Assembly (NCBI GenBank): GCA_052400685.1
Contig: JBQTGJ010000019.1
Length of the DNA: 64,000 nucleotides
Direction: 5' to 3' (one strand)
DNA from: CAZHHH01 sp052400685
Lineage (GTDB): Bacteria > Bacteroidota > Bacteroidia > Bacteroidales > Marinilabiliaceae
This document shows positions 34,026 through 43,393 of this stretch, one piece after another. Positions within the stretch are counted from its first letter, which is position 1, and every line of letters starts with the position of its first letter. The position numbers and the translations under genes were made by a program. The notes beneath the pieces are model-generated. The model searched no databases and was not told the DNA's origin. It saw only the letters and a program-made list of their open reading frames with translations.

Positions 34026-35102
34026 ATGGCTGGAAATAGTTTTGGAACTTTATATAAGCTGACTTCTTTTGGCGAGTCACATGGGGTTGGTGTAGGTGGT
34101 ATTATTGAAGGGGTATTACCTGGTTTGGTTTTGGATATGAATTTTATTCAGGGAGAACTGAATCGACGACGTCCGGGACAGAGTGCCATAACCACACCAC
34201 GCGATGAATCTGACCAGGTTGAGTTTCTGTCAGGGGTGTTTGAGGGGAAGACCACAGGTACGCCGTTGGCGTTTCTTATTCGTAATAAAGATCAACGTTC
34301 AGGTGATTATGGTAATTTAAAGGATTTATATCGGCCATCGCATGCCGATTATACTTATGAGGCTAAGTACGGACTCCGTGACCATAGAGGTGGGGGACGT
34401 GCTTCCGCGCGCGAGACCATTGCCCGGGTGGTGGCTGGTGCCATTGCTAAGCTGATGCTCCGTGATATGGGCGTTTCGATACAGGCGTTTGTGTCGCAGG
34501 TGGGGACGCTTAAACTTGAAAAATCCTATACCGATCTTGATCTATCGGTTGCCGAAACCAATATCGTTCGTTGTCCCGATCCTGAAACTGCTCAAAAAAT
34601 GATTGATTATATCGATACGGTCCGTTTGGATCACGATTCGGTGGGGGGTATTGTGACCTGTGTGGTGGCCGGCGCGCCGGCTGGCCTGGGTGATCCAGTG
34701 TTCGATAAGCTTCATGCGACTCTGGGACATGCAATGCTTAGTATCAATGCTGTTAAAGGGTTTGAATATGGCACTGGATTCGATGCCGCCAAAATGAGAG
34801 GCTCGCTCCATAATGATGAGTTTACAGCCGAAAAGGGGATGATAAAAACAAGAACCAATCGGTCGGGGGGCATACAGGGCGGAATCGCCAATGGCGAAGA
34901 CATCTATTTTAATGTGGCTTTTAAACCGGTGGCAACTATTACAAAGGATCAGAAGACGGTCGATAAAGACGGCAACGAAACGGTTATGAAGGCCAAAGGC
35001 CGTCACGATCCATGCGTTGTGCCCAGAGCTGTTCCCATTGTTGAGGCAATGGCTGCCATTGTGCTCGCAGATGCCGTCTTAATTAATAAATCATACAAAT
35101 AG
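34026..35102 (+). CDS. aroC: Chorismate synthase
   Basis: A 358-residue protein with the signatures FGESHGVGVGGIIEG (N-terminal), YGLRDHRGGGRASARETIARV (mid) and RSGGIQGGIANGEDI (later), which bind FMN and substrate. It catalyses the last shikimate-pathway step, 5-enolpyruvylshikimate 3-phosphate to chorismate and phosphate, in the cytoplasm with reduced FMN. Length is normal. It is not in an aro cluster: the upstream gene is slyD with two repeat elements between, and the downstream gene is a symporter. Confidence 0.97.
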   Translation: MAGNSFGTLYKLTSFGESHGVGVGGIIEGVLPGLVLDMNFIQGELNRRRPGQSAITTPRDESDQVEFLSGVFEGKTTGTPLAFLIRNKDQRSGDYGNLKDLYRPSHADYTYEAKYGLRDHRGGGRASARETIARVVAGAIAKLMLRDMGVSIQAFVSQVGTLKLEKSYTDLDLSVAETNIVRCPDPETAQKMIDYIDTVRLDHDSVGGIVTCVVAGAPAGLGDPVFDKLHATLGHAMLSINAVKGFEYGTGFDAAKMRGSLHNDEFTAEKGMIKTRTNRSGGIQGGIANGEDIYFNVAFKPVATITKDQKTVDKDGNETVMKAKGRHDPCVVPRAVPIVEAMAAIVLADAVLINKSYK

Positions 35103-35255
35103 AGTGGGTGACCTTTGCTTTCCATCATTTGGGAGCGCCCGCCTGCCTTGTTTTTTGTGAAATTAGATGTCCTAAAATGGTATTTTGCAGAATTATATTG
35201 TGAAATTATTGATTAGATTTAATAATATTTTGGTCTTTACGTTTAAGCCCCTCTC

Positions 35256-36671
35256 ATGAAAAAAATTCCTCTTTATCTTCAAATTATTATCGGATTAATT
35301 GTTGGGATTATTTGGGCGATTGTTGGCGGCTACCTCGGATGGTCACATTTTACGGCCCAATGGATTGCCCCATTTGGGCGTATTTTTATTAATTTGTTGA
35401 AGCTGATTGCTGTGCCTCTGGTCTTTTTTTCAATAGTAGGCGGCGTTATTCAGCTGGGTAATCCGCGTAATTTAGGACGTCTGGGGGGACGCACCATATT
35501 ATTTTACATGGCAACGACTGTTTTTGCCATTTCGCTTGGACTTCTTATTGTAAACGTCTTTAAACCCGGTAAGCATATTGACGAAACGCTGCGTATTGAA
35601 AATCGTCTGAGTTATGAGTTGTGGCTCCAAACTGAGGGACTTCAGCCTAAAGATGGACGTTGGTTGATGAAACAGACCGATTACGCCGGTTTGTTGCAGG
35701 AGGTTTTGCAACGTTCAGGCCGTGAGGCGGATGAACAGATACAACCCCGTCTGAAAACCGCGCAGAGGGCTTCGCAGGATGGACCTCTTACTTTTTTGGA
35801 AGAGATCGTCCCTGGCAATGTGTTTGCAGCCTTGCAGGATAACCGTAGCATGTTACAAATTATCTTTTTTGCCATCTTTTTTGGGGTGGCAGTGCTGTTT
35901 TTACCCAGGCAGCAAACGTCCCTGATAAATAAAGTTATGGATGCCTTAACACAGGCGTTTATTACGATGGTTGATTTGGTGATGAAAGCTGCACCCTGGT
36001 TTGTTTTTGCCCTAATGGCTGGCATGGTCAGCGAAATGGCTGGCGACGAGCCGTCACGGGTCTTCGAGCTTTTTAAAGGCCTTACCTGGTATTCGTTGTC
36101 GGTGCTGGGAGGTTTGCTGTTTATGGCATTTGTTGTATACCCGTCGTTGATGTCTGTTTTGGTCAAGGGCATCTCTTTTCGTCGTTTTTTACGTGGTATC
36201 AGTCCGGCTCAAATGTTAGCCTTTTCTACAAGCAGTAGTGCTGCTACATTACCGGTAACCATTGAGTGTGTTGAAGAAAATCTTAAAGTAGATCGCAAGA
36301 TTACCGGTTTTGTTTTGCCCATTGGTGCTACCATTAATATGGATGGCACAAGTTTGTACCAGGCCATAGCCGTGGTCTTTTTGGCCCAAATGCACATGGT
36401 CGATTTAACCCTGGGCCAACAACTCACCGTGCTTATGACTACGGTTTTGGCAAGTATTGGGTCTGCCGCAATCCCGGGAGCCGGGGTGGTTATGATGATG
36501 GTTGTTCTTAGTTCGGTCGGCCTCAACCCGGCCTGGATTGCTATAATTTTACCCGTTGACCGGATTCTCGACATGGTACGTACCATGGTTAATGTGACCG
36601 GAGATGCTTGTGTGGCAACTGTTATTAGTCGGATGCCATCGAGCGATGAGCCTGACATTGATTTATTGTGA
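35256..36671 (+). CDS. Dicarboxylate/amino acid:cation symporter (DAACS family)
   Basis: A 471-residue inner-membrane transporter of the GltP/DctA fold. Family motifs are a serine-rich re-entrant hairpin (FSTSSSAATLPVT), GATINMDGTSLYQ on TM7, and an AIPGAGVVMMMVVL hairpin 2 region, plus VDRILDMVRTMVNVTGD on TM8, whose Asp and Arg or Thr contact substrate. It takes up glutamate, aspartate or C4-dicarboxylates with Na+ or H+. The TM3-4 loop (about 115-185) is longer than in bacterial GltP and charged. It lies 145 bases upstream of the tRNA gene. Confidence 0.9.
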   Translation: MKKIPLYLQIIIGLIVGIIWAIVGGYLGWSHFTAQWIAPFGRIFINLLKLIAVPLVFFSIVGGVIQLGNPRNLGRLGGRTILFYMATTVFAISLGLLIVNVFKPGKHIDETLRIENRLSYELWLQTEGLQPKDGRWLMKQTDYAGLLQEVLQRSGREADEQIQPRLKTAQRASQDGPLTFLEEIVPGNVFAALQDNRSMLQIIFFAIFFGVAVLFLPRQQTSLINKVMDALTQAFITMVDLVMKAAPWFVFALMAGMVSEMAGDEPSRVFELFKGLTWYSLSVLGGLLFMAFVVYPSLMSVLVKGISFRRFLRGISPAQMLAFSTSSSAATLPVTIECVEENLKVDRKITGFVLPIGATINMDGTSLYQAIAVVFLAQMHMVDLTLGQQLTVLMTTVLASIGSAAIPGAGVVMMMVVLSSVGLNPAWIAIILPVDRILDMVRTMVNVTGDACVATVISRMPSSDEPDIDLL

Positions 36672-36816
36672 GCTGTAATTATTAAAAAAATCAGTTGTTC
36701 CTTTTGTAAGAATTTACATCATTGGTGATTAGCATTGCCGTTGAAATTTCTGTGCGATTGTTTTGTGCATTTATGCGTTCTATGAATATATTTTTTTAAA
36801 TTTGCAACGTCAAAAT

Positions 36817-36893
36817 CGGGGTGTAGCGCAGTCCGGTAGCGCACTACGTTCGGGACGTAGGGGCCGCTGGTTCGAATCCAGTCACCCCGACCA
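36817..36893 (+). tRNA. tRNA-Pro (anticodon CGG)
   Basis: A full cloverleaf. The acceptor stem CGGGGTG pairs with CACCCCG, followed by discriminator A and an encoded CCA. The D-arm is GCGC-AGTCCGGTA-GCGC. The anticodon stem CTACG/CGTAG encloses loop TTCGGGA with anticodon CGG at 36851-36853. The T-arm contains GGTTCGAATCC. It decodes CCG proline codons. Confidence 0.97.
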
Positions 36894-36908
36894 TTTTACT
36901 GACATACA

Positions 36909-36948
36909 AGAAAAGAGCCGACAGATCAATTGATTTGCCGGCTTTTTT
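36909..36948 (+). terminator. Terminator after tRNA-Pro
   Basis: An imperfect hairpin AGCCGACAGATCAA / TTGATTTGCCGGCT is followed by TTTTT. Confidence 0.75.
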
Positions 36949-37604
36949 ATGCGTTAATGTCTGATTTATAGTCCCGATTTCCATTTATGAAAAAAAAGAA
37001 CCGGCTAGCTTTCTTCTAAAATATGATACTTTACGTTACAATCCTGATTTGAGTTCATTCTTGTTATTATTTTTTAGAGTGCAGGGGATTCGAAAGACTT
37101 TAATGCTTTTAGGTTTGGGTGAGAACATTCGCAACAACGAAGTTTACAACAATTATTTAAATAGGAAGAAAATGGCAGTAGTTGATAATTAGTTGTTTAG
37201 GGCTGTGGTGATTTAACTGGCAGGATTGTATACATTTTTATTATATTTGAGCAATAATCGCCGTTTTATGAGTAGTACTATCCATTTGTTAAAGCAAAAA
37301 GAGTTATTAACCACGCTTGGAAAAAATCTTAAGTTGGAAAGATTAAGCAGACAGATGAGATCTGAACGAGCAAATCTTAACCGTCGGAAGTTTGTTCACA
37401 CTGAGCAACGAACTGAAAGTGAATCAATGGACAGTTATTTACAAGGTTTTATTTGTTTGAATTTAAACTAAAATATACTGGAGTCTAAAGACGTTATGTT
37501 ACGACAAAAATTTCAAGATGTCTTATTGGTCACTTCTAAGTGAGTTAGAAAATAATGGCATTAAAAATATTTTTTAATATAATCGAAAAATTATTTGTTT
37601 TTAA
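36949..37604. other. Intergenic between tRNA-Pro and PUL regulator
   Basis: 656 AT-rich bases. An 81-codon frame (37226-37471) lacks family resemblance beyond a short stretch reminiscent of an XRE-type helix, so I do not call it a gene. No integrase or second copy of the tRNA 3' end is visible. Confidence 0.5.
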
Positions 37605-40412
37605 ATGGGATATTGTTTAAAGCAGATGTTGTGTAGAGTTATGGCAGTTTATTTGTCATTGGTTATAGCTCCGGGAATTATGGCTGAATCAACATCAATG
37701 GTATTTAGTCATATATCAGTTGATGATGGGTTGTCCAATAATTTTGTAAAGACAATATTTAAAGATAGTTATGGGTTCTTATGGTTTGGTACGCTAGAGG
37801 GGATTAATAGATTTGATGGCGTAGAAGTCAGGTCATACAATCACTATTTTCCTGATAATATTTATAGTGTCGTTTCAATATCTGAGGATATCGATCATAA
37901 ACTTTGGATAGGTACGGAATCTGGATTGTTTTATTGGGACAGAGTGACTAATTATTTTGTAGAGTTTGATAATGAATTAATAAAAAAAGCAAAAATTGAT
38001 AAACTTTTGTGGCTCTCGCAGAATAAACTTCTGTGTTCTACCGAAAAAGGATTTTTTCTTATTAATATTCATTCTTTTGAAATTGATCAAATACGTTTTC
38101 ATAAAAGTGTTGATGCATTATTAAACAAAGTGACTGATTTTGTAGTTGAAGATGACCAATTATTTGTCGCAACTAAAGGAGGGTTGATCCAGTATGATTT
38201 GAAGTACCAAAGCTCGATGATATATAATATGTCCTCATTACGAGGTGAAGAGTATTTGGATTTTTCATGTATAACAAAATTTGATGATATTATTTATTTG
38301 GGAACTCCAACTAAAGGTATTGTAGGCTTTAATACGCATACTAAGGAGTATTTCGAATTTAATAATTTTAAGGATGATATAATTTTATCACTTGCGCATG
38401 ATTCGTCGAAATTATTTATCGGCACCGATTCTAACGGCTTGTTAATTTATGATGTATTAGAAAAAAGAATAGCGAGAGTAGAACATGTCGATAACGATGT
38501 TACTTCGATATCTTCTGATGCTATATATTCTTTACTAATTGATGATAATTCGACTCTTTGGGTTGGGACATATGCCGGAGGTGTAAATTTTGCTTCTTTG
38601 CTTGATAAAACGTTTAATACCTATAGTTTAGATAATGAATCGTATAATCTAAGCAAAAGTATACGCTCAATATATTTTAAAAATAATACCAAATATATTG
38701 GCACAAGGGACGGGTTGTATGTAATTGTTGATAATAAGAATGTTAGTTACTTTTCAAATGATAATTCTTTAATGAAAAGTAAAATAGTTCTTTCTTTTTA
38801 TGATAGTCAAGATGGAATTTTGTTTGGAACCTATGGTGGAGGGATTTATAAATATAAAATTAACGAAAATTCAATTACAGCGTGGAATGATAATCGTTTT
38901 TTGAATAAAAGTGTTTATGCTTTTGAGGAAGATAGTTCTGGGACCCTTTGGATAGGGACGCTTTGTGGCTTATACAAAAAAGAAATCGCACAATCTTCTA
39001 GTATCCGTAAACTGAATCTTGATGCAGATACGTTAATTTATTGTTTGAAAGTTGATCATTTAAATCGGTTGTGGATCGGAAGTATGTCAGGAGCGCGTGT
39101 GTATCAAATTAATTCGGATGGTTTAGGGCTTATTTCCGATCTCCCTAGCGTGTCAGGGTTTAAAATTACTGGGTTTTATTTGGATAGAAAAAATACAATG
39201 TGGATTTTATCTGAAAAGCATGGGGCTTTTCGGGTAGATATGAACTTGAAAGTGATTAACCATATTACAGAAGACGATGGATTAAGTAATAATTCTGTTT
39301 GCTCAATGATTGAAATTGAATCGGGAGAATACTGGATAGGAACATTAAAAGGCATGAGTCTTTATAAAATTAATGATCACTCGATGATTAATTTTTATAA
39401 ATCAAATGGATTACCCGGTCTTGTTTTTAATCCGAATGCAATTATACAAAAGGATAATCAGATCTGGATCGGAAATGAGAAAGGTTTGGTTTATTTTAAT
39501 CCTCAAAAAGTTGTTCGGGATAGCGGTATTAGCAACATTGTGATTACCGACATTTATATAGGAGGCAAACCGATTGCAGAGAAGGAAGTTGTGTTAAATA
39601 AAAGTATTGAAGCATTAACAGACCTCGAGTTAAGAGGAAAGGATAATAATATTGGCTTTCGCTTTGTTAATTTATCTATCCCAAACCTTAAAGAAAGTAA
39701 ATATGCGGTAAGATTAGAGAAAAATGGACTCGGTGACGATAATAATCAATGGGTTTATCTGGATAATGAAAATAAAGTTTTTTATAATTCGATGAAACCA
39801 GGGACATACTTATTTAGTATCGTCCTTGTTGATGGCGCAGGAACAGTGATTGAAGATAGTCTGAAATCTATTTCGATAAAGATAACATCGGAATGGTATC
39901 AGAGTGTTTTTGTTTTAATTTTGATTATTATTTTTCTGATTCTCTTATGGCTTGTTTTTATATATTCGATCAAAAACGTTAGAGCGAAGCTTAAAGAGGC
40001 GTACATTCAGATAAATGATGATGATAAGAATAGATATGGAAATTCTCGATTGAGTGTTGAAGAAAGTAAAGAATTATTAACTTCAATCCAGAATTATGTA
40101 TTCGAATCAAAAATTTATTTAAAACCGGATTTAAAGATCGGCGATTTAGCCATAAAAATGGACTATTCAATACACAATATATCGCAATCTATTAATCAAA
40201 ATTTAAATCAGGGATTTACCGATTTTATTAATTTTTATCGTGTTGAGGAGGTTAAACGACGGTTAGAAGATCCTAAATATGAAAAATTTACGCTATATGC
40301 AGTAGCTGAAAAATGTGGGTTCAATTCTAAATCGTCTTTTTATAGAGCTTTTAAAAGAGTAACAAATCAAACACCTTCAGATTATTGGAATGATATTCAC
40401 AAAGGGAGATGA
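37605..40412 (+). CDS. Propeller-sensor/AraC one-component regulator (HTCS-like without kinase)
   Basis: A 935-residue protein. It has a signal/anchor (about 10-28), then a periplasmic double beta-propeller made of two-component-regulator-propeller repeats (DSYGFLWFGTLEGINRFDG and many LWIGT-type blades, about 35-650) and a Y_Y_Y domain (about 680-755). One membrane helix lies near 767-787 and a C-terminal AraC-type helix-turn-helix domain at about 820-935 (YAVAEKCGFNSKSSFYRAFKRVTNQTPSDY). Classical hybrid two-component systems of PULs are ~1,300-1,400 residues and carry histidine kinase, ATPase and receiver domains before the AraC part; all are absent here. It probably senses an oligosaccharide and activates the downstream susC operon, from which an IS66 now separates it. 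Confidence 0.88.
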   Translation: MGYCLKQMLCRVMAVYLSLVIAPGIMAESTSMVFSHISVDDGLSNNFVKTIFKDSYGFLWFGTLEGINRFDGVEVRSYNHYFPDNIYSVVSISEDIDHKLWIGTESGLFYWDRVTNYFVEFDNELIKKAKIDKLLWLSQNKLLCSTEKGFFLINIHSFEIDQIRFHKSVDALLNKVTDFVVEDDQLFVATKGGLIQYDLKYQSSMIYNMSSLRGEEYLDFSCITKFDDIIYLGTPTKGIVGFNTHTKEYFEFNNFKDDIILSLAHDSSKLFIGTDSNGLLIYDVLEKRIARVEHVDNDVTSISSDAIYSLLIDDNSTLWVGTYAGGVNFASLLDKTFNTYSLDNESYNLSKSIRSIYFKNNTKYIGTRDGLYVIVDNKNVSYFSNDNSLMKSKIVLSFYDSQDGILFGTYGGGIYKYKINENSITAWNDNRFLNKSVYAFEEDSSGTLWIGTLCGLYKKEIAQSSSIRKLNLDADTLIYCLKVDHLNRLWIGSMSGARVYQINSDGLGLISDLPSVSGFKITGFYLDRKNTMWILSEKHGAFRVDMNLKVINHITEDDGLSNNSVCSMIEIESGEYWIGTLKGMSLYKINDHSMINFYKSNGLPGLVFNPNAIIQKDNQIWIGNEKGLVYFNPQKVVRDSGISNIVITDIYIGGKPIAEKEVVLNKSIEALTDLELRGKDNNIGFRFVNLSIPNLKESKYAVRLEKNGLGDDNNQWVYLDNENKVFYNSMKPGTYLFSIVLVDGAGTVIEDSLKSISIKITSEWYQSVFVLILIIIFLILLWLVFIYSIKNVRAKLKEAYIQINDDDKNRYGNSRLSVEESKELLTSIQNYVFESKIYLKPDLKIGDLAIKMDYSIHNISQSINQNLNQGFTDFINFYRVEEVKRRLEDPKYEKFTLYAVAEKCGFNSKSSFYRAFKRVTNQTPSDYWNDIHKGR

Positions 40413-40499
40413 AAGTTAAATCGCATCAGCATGCAAACTTTTTTTTGTAACTGTTGTTTCCAAAATGTTTTTTTGCGACAATCAATTTGTATTCTCTTT

Positions 40500-40740
40500 T
40501 TTTTCTCAATTAATAGGCAATAGCTCGGACGGGCTAAATTCATCGTGGGCGTTGTCCGAAGCATAATGCTATTTTACGAGATAGATGAGTTAACCATTTT
40601 TTGTGGTTTGCGGCCCATTAAATAAGGGATTTAGCCTTCAATCATGCCTGCTTATGACGGCCGATGTGCGGCCATCACTGAAAGAAGTATTCTTAAAAAC
40701 GCAGTTTCCCACCTTTTTGTGATTGGAGGGATCTTTTTTT
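40500..40740 (-). pseudogene. Decayed IS66 remnant (tnpC tail joined to tnpB fragment)
   Basis: Bases 40505-40622 align by eye with the C-terminal end of the intact tnpC (40906-41022). Bases 40635-40738 align with part of the intact tnpB (42683-42780); the shared landmarks are GGCCGATGT, TTAAAAACGC and TTTTTGTGAT. Everything between has been deleted. A short open frame over it (40644-40841) is on the opposite strand and is not a gene. Confidence 0.75.
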
Positions 40741-40863
40741 TTTTGCTTGGAATCAACGTAAGTATTCGGCCTAATACGTATGGGAAAAATAAAAAAAAGG
40801 CCCAAGCGGAGAATGCCTGCCTGGGTGTTGTAATTTTCTAAGTTCTACTGGAATCTTTTGGAA

Positions 40864-42540
40864 TTAGTTGGAATTGTTTGGAAAACTCTGACACTTGTTG
40901 GTCTTTTTCCAATTGTGTGGCAACAGCTCAGCCAGGTCTAATTCATAGTTGGCGTTGTACATAGCAATTTTGCTAAAGACGTAGGTCAACCATTCTCTGG
41001 GGTTCACGTCACAGGTTTTGCAGCAACCCAATAAGGAATACATGACAGCAGCATTTTCTGCGGCATCATCGTTTCCGCAAAAAAGATATCCCTTTCGTCC
41101 CACCGCCAAAGGGCGGATGGCATTTTCAGCCAGATTATTATCCGGCAGATAGCGGCCATCAAGATGATAGCGTGATAATCGCCCGAAGATGTTATAAGTA
41201 TAGCTCAGAGCTTTACTCATCCTTCCTCCCGGAATCGCTTTGGGATAATAAGCCTCAATCCATTTCTCAAAGGCGCGCATGATCGGATAAGCCAATCGTT
41301 TTCGTAACTCAGCTCTTTGCTCATAACTTAACTTTTGGTCGTCAGCCATTTGCTCAACCCTATAGAGTTTGGCGATTTGCGCCAAAGCATATTCGGCTCC
41401 GGCTTGATCTTCCGAAACACTTTCGGAAAATTTTCGACGTGCATGCGCCCAGCAACCTAAGAGCAAAACACCTTTTTTCTGCTCGTAAATTGAATATGCC
41501 TGATAACCATCGGTTTGAATTGCCCCCTGGAACTTTTTTAAGAGATCGACCACTACTTTTTGAGCCCGGGAGCCTTTGTCGTAGTGAAAGAATACCAGAT
41601 CATCCATCACTGAACGTACCATCCAGAGGTAGGCCTTTTGGGCTTTATGCTTTTCGTTGTCGATAACCGGAATGGTGCTTTCATCTACCTGAATATAGTC
41701 GGATGCCAGAACTTTATCCTTTAAACAAAAGTAGAGAGCCCGAAGCAAGTCACAGCCGCCCTGAAACCAACCATTAACGGTAGATGCCGCCAATTTAAAA
41801 TTCACCATATTTAGCATGGCTATTTGACGATTAAAAGGGAGGTGGTAAAAGTATTTGTTCATCAATAGCTCAGCCAACAAAGAGGGACCGGCATTGCTGC
41901 GAGGTAATGGCAACATGGGCATAGCTGCAATGCGAATGGCTACGGTTTCTTCCTGTATTGACTGGTCAATTTGTTTTTCTGCTGCGGGTTGTTTTGTTGC
42001 GAATTTAGGACGTTCTATGCGACGAACATACAGCTCTCCGGGTTTGTGTTCAAGTATTTCAGTCACTTCAACACCTATCCGCTCCCAGTTGTCTTGAATG
42101 CCTTCCGGTTCAATCACTTCGACTTCTCGTCTGAGTTCTTCAGGAATAGGAAGACGTACAGGTTTTTTCTTTTCTCTGACAACTTTACGTCGTTCATATT
42201 CAACAATCTCTTTATCGGCTTCTTCTGTGGCTGCTAGTTCTTCAGGAAGGACTTCAATTCCATCAAAATCAAGCTTTCTTTGATTGGGGTCTTCCTTTAT
42301 AAATTTTTCAGACGATTTACTGAAATACTTATGACGAAACCACGCCAGCTGGTCGGTAAGTTTTTTGATTTGTTGATCTTTTTCAGCCACTACAGAGGTT
42401 AATTCCTTGTTCTGGGCCTCCAGAGTATCTATGGCTCCGTTATCGATTTTTCGCAGCCGGGAAAGCTCCTGAAAGAGTTCGTCACGTTCCTGAAGAAGCG
42501 CCTGAACAAAAGAGTCTTTGTCGGATGAAAAATCGGTCAT
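40864..42540 (-). CDS. tnpC: IS66 transposase TnpC
   Basis: A 558-residue DDE transposase of full length. The N-terminal coiled-coil/leucine-zipper region (1-70) is followed by an LAWFRHKYFSKSSEKF segment. The central catalytic core contains YIQVDESTIPV (Asp), IQTDGYQAY (Asp) and LAENAIRPLAVGRK (Glu). The C-terminal ~50 residues match the IS66 C-terminal domain. It carries out transposition together with TnpA and TnpB. No stops or frameshifts are seen. Confidence 0.95.
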   Translation of the reverse strand: MTDFSSDKDSFVQALLQERDELFQELSRLRKIDNGAIDTLEAQNKELTSVVAEKDQQIKKLTDQLAWFRHKYFSKSSEKFIKEDPNQRKLDFDGIEVLPEELAATEEADKEIVEYERRKVVREKKKPVRLPIPEELRREVEVIEPEGIQDNWERIGVEVTEILEHKPGELYVRRIERPKFATKQPAAEKQIDQSIQEETVAIRIAAMPMLPLPRSNAGPSLLAELLMNKYFYHLPFNRQIAMLNMVNFKLAASTVNGWFQGGCDLLRALYFCLKDKVLASDYIQVDESTIPVIDNEKHKAQKAYLWMVRSVMDDLVFFHYDKGSRAQKVVVDLLKKFQGAIQTDGYQAYSIYEQKKGVLLLGCWAHARRKFSESVSEDQAGAEYALAQIAKLYRVEQMADDQKLSYEQRAELRKRLAYPIMRAFEKWIEAYYPKAIPGGRMSKALSYTYNIFGRLSRYHLDGRYLPDNNLAENAIRPLAVGRKGYLFCGNDDAAENAAVMYSLLGCCKTCDVNPREWLTYVFSKIAMYNANYELDLAELLPHNWKKTNKCQSFPNNSN

Positions 42541-42613
42541 TTATCTTTGCTTGATTGTGAGCTTAAAGATAGTAAAGTCAAGTAGTTTGGCCAATTTTAC
42601 GAGCTTAATAATG

Positions 42614-42979
42614 CTAAAAAAATGCTTCTTTTTGTCGCTGCTTCAGGAGTCTTTTTCGGGGTTTCACATTTTGTGCAATCAGCATTAAATCATGCCAGCT
42701 TATAGCGGCCGATGTCAGGTCTTCATCAAAGGTAGGGAGCTTAAAAACGCCGCTTTCCAATTTTTTGTGATAAATCACCAAACCACCATGTTCCAAATGA
42801 AGGATTTTCATGGTGGTTAATCTTTTGTTGACAAAAATAAAAACCTCTCCGCTTTGAACATCGCGATTCATCCGGGACTTTACGATACCACTCAAAGTGT
42901 AGAAACTCTTGCGCATATCAACGGGAGCCGGATAAAGAAAGTATTTTAGTTTATCGTGTAGATAAAACATCGGCTTCAA
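42614..42979 (-). CDS. tnpB: IS66 accessory protein TnpB
   Basis: A 121-residue protein of the IS66 Orf2 family, normal length. It has YPAPVDMRKSFYTLSGIV near the N-terminus, EVFIFVNKRLTTMKILHLEHGG in the centre and a C-terminal segment rich in Lys/Arg. It is required for IS66 transposition by an unclear mechanism. It overlaps the end of tnpA by four bases (ATGA-type), suggesting coupled translation. Confidence 0.93.
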   Translation of the reverse strand: MKPMFYLHDKLKYFLYPAPVDMRKSFYTLSGIVKSRMNRDVQSGEVFIFVNKRLTTMKILHLEHGGLVIYHKKLESGVFKLPTFDEDLTSAAISWHDLMLIAQNVKPRKRLLKQRQKEAFF

Positions 42980-43329
42980 TCATATAAATGAACAATTGTT
43001 TTTAGTAACCCCATATCGACATTATTGTCTCGTAAAACCATTTTTGTGCCATTGGGAAATACAAATTCAATGGAAGCGAGATTACTTGAGGTTGGCGAAT
43101 TTTTTGTGATAGCTGAAATGGCTTGTCGTTCTCGGATCGGTTGATTGGGATCAAATATCAGTGGGACAAAACTCGTGGGCTGATGTTGCGATGTCTCTTC
43201 TAATTTATGCCGCCAGTAGTAAAATGTTGACGGGGCTATGGCCTGGTTGGCACAAAAGTCCTTTATGTTCAGGCCGGATTCCTGATACGCCTGATAAAGG
43301 CGTGTGAAGGTTGATAATGTCATCCCCAT
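42976..43329 (-). CDS. tnpA: IS66 accessory protein TnpA
   Basis: A 117-residue protein with an N-terminal helix-turn-helix-like region (FTRLYQAYQESGLNIKDFC, APSTFYYWRHKL) typical of the IS66 Orf1 protein. It probably binds the element ends. It is the first gene of the IS and is followed with a four-base overlap by tnpB. Confidence 0.9.
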   Translation of the reverse strand: MGMTLSTFTRLYQAYQESGLNIKDFCANQAIAPSTFYYWRHKLEETSQHQPTSFVPLIFDPNQPIRERQAISAITKNSPTSSNLASIEFVFPNGTKMVLRDNNVDMGLLKTIVHLYD

Positions 43330-43393
43330 TTTTTGCCGTCAAAGTAACAGCAGAGGAAAGTCGTGCACAATATTTAGGGTCCCGGGGGCTTAC

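Larger units (their letters stand above)
40758..43393 (-). mobile_element. IS66-family insertion sequence
   Basis: It holds the full tnpA-tnpB-tnpC set on the minus strand. Candidate ends both begin GTAAG, the usual IS66 terminus: GTAAGTATTCGG at 40758 and, read inward from the other side, GTAAGCCCCCGG ending at 43393. The adjacent 8-base flanks (GAATCAAC and GCTAATTC) do not match, so the boundaries are tentative or the duplication is lost. All three frames are intact, so it may be active. Confidence 0.75.

Noticed and set aside
36817..36893. Island attachment site duplication at tRNA-Pro
   Set aside because: I found no second copy of the tRNA 3' end and no integrase in the window.
37226..37471. 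81-codon frame upstream of the PUL regulator
   Set aside because: Only a short helix reminiscent of XRE regulators; no full domain, and it lies in AT-rich leader sequence.
40644..40841. 65-codon plus-strand frame
   Set aside because: It lies on the antisense of an IS66 tnpB remnant, whose homology is clear at DNA level.
40758..43393. 8-bp target duplication of the IS66
   Set aside because: The flanks GAATCAAC and GCTAATTC do not match, so I report the element without one.
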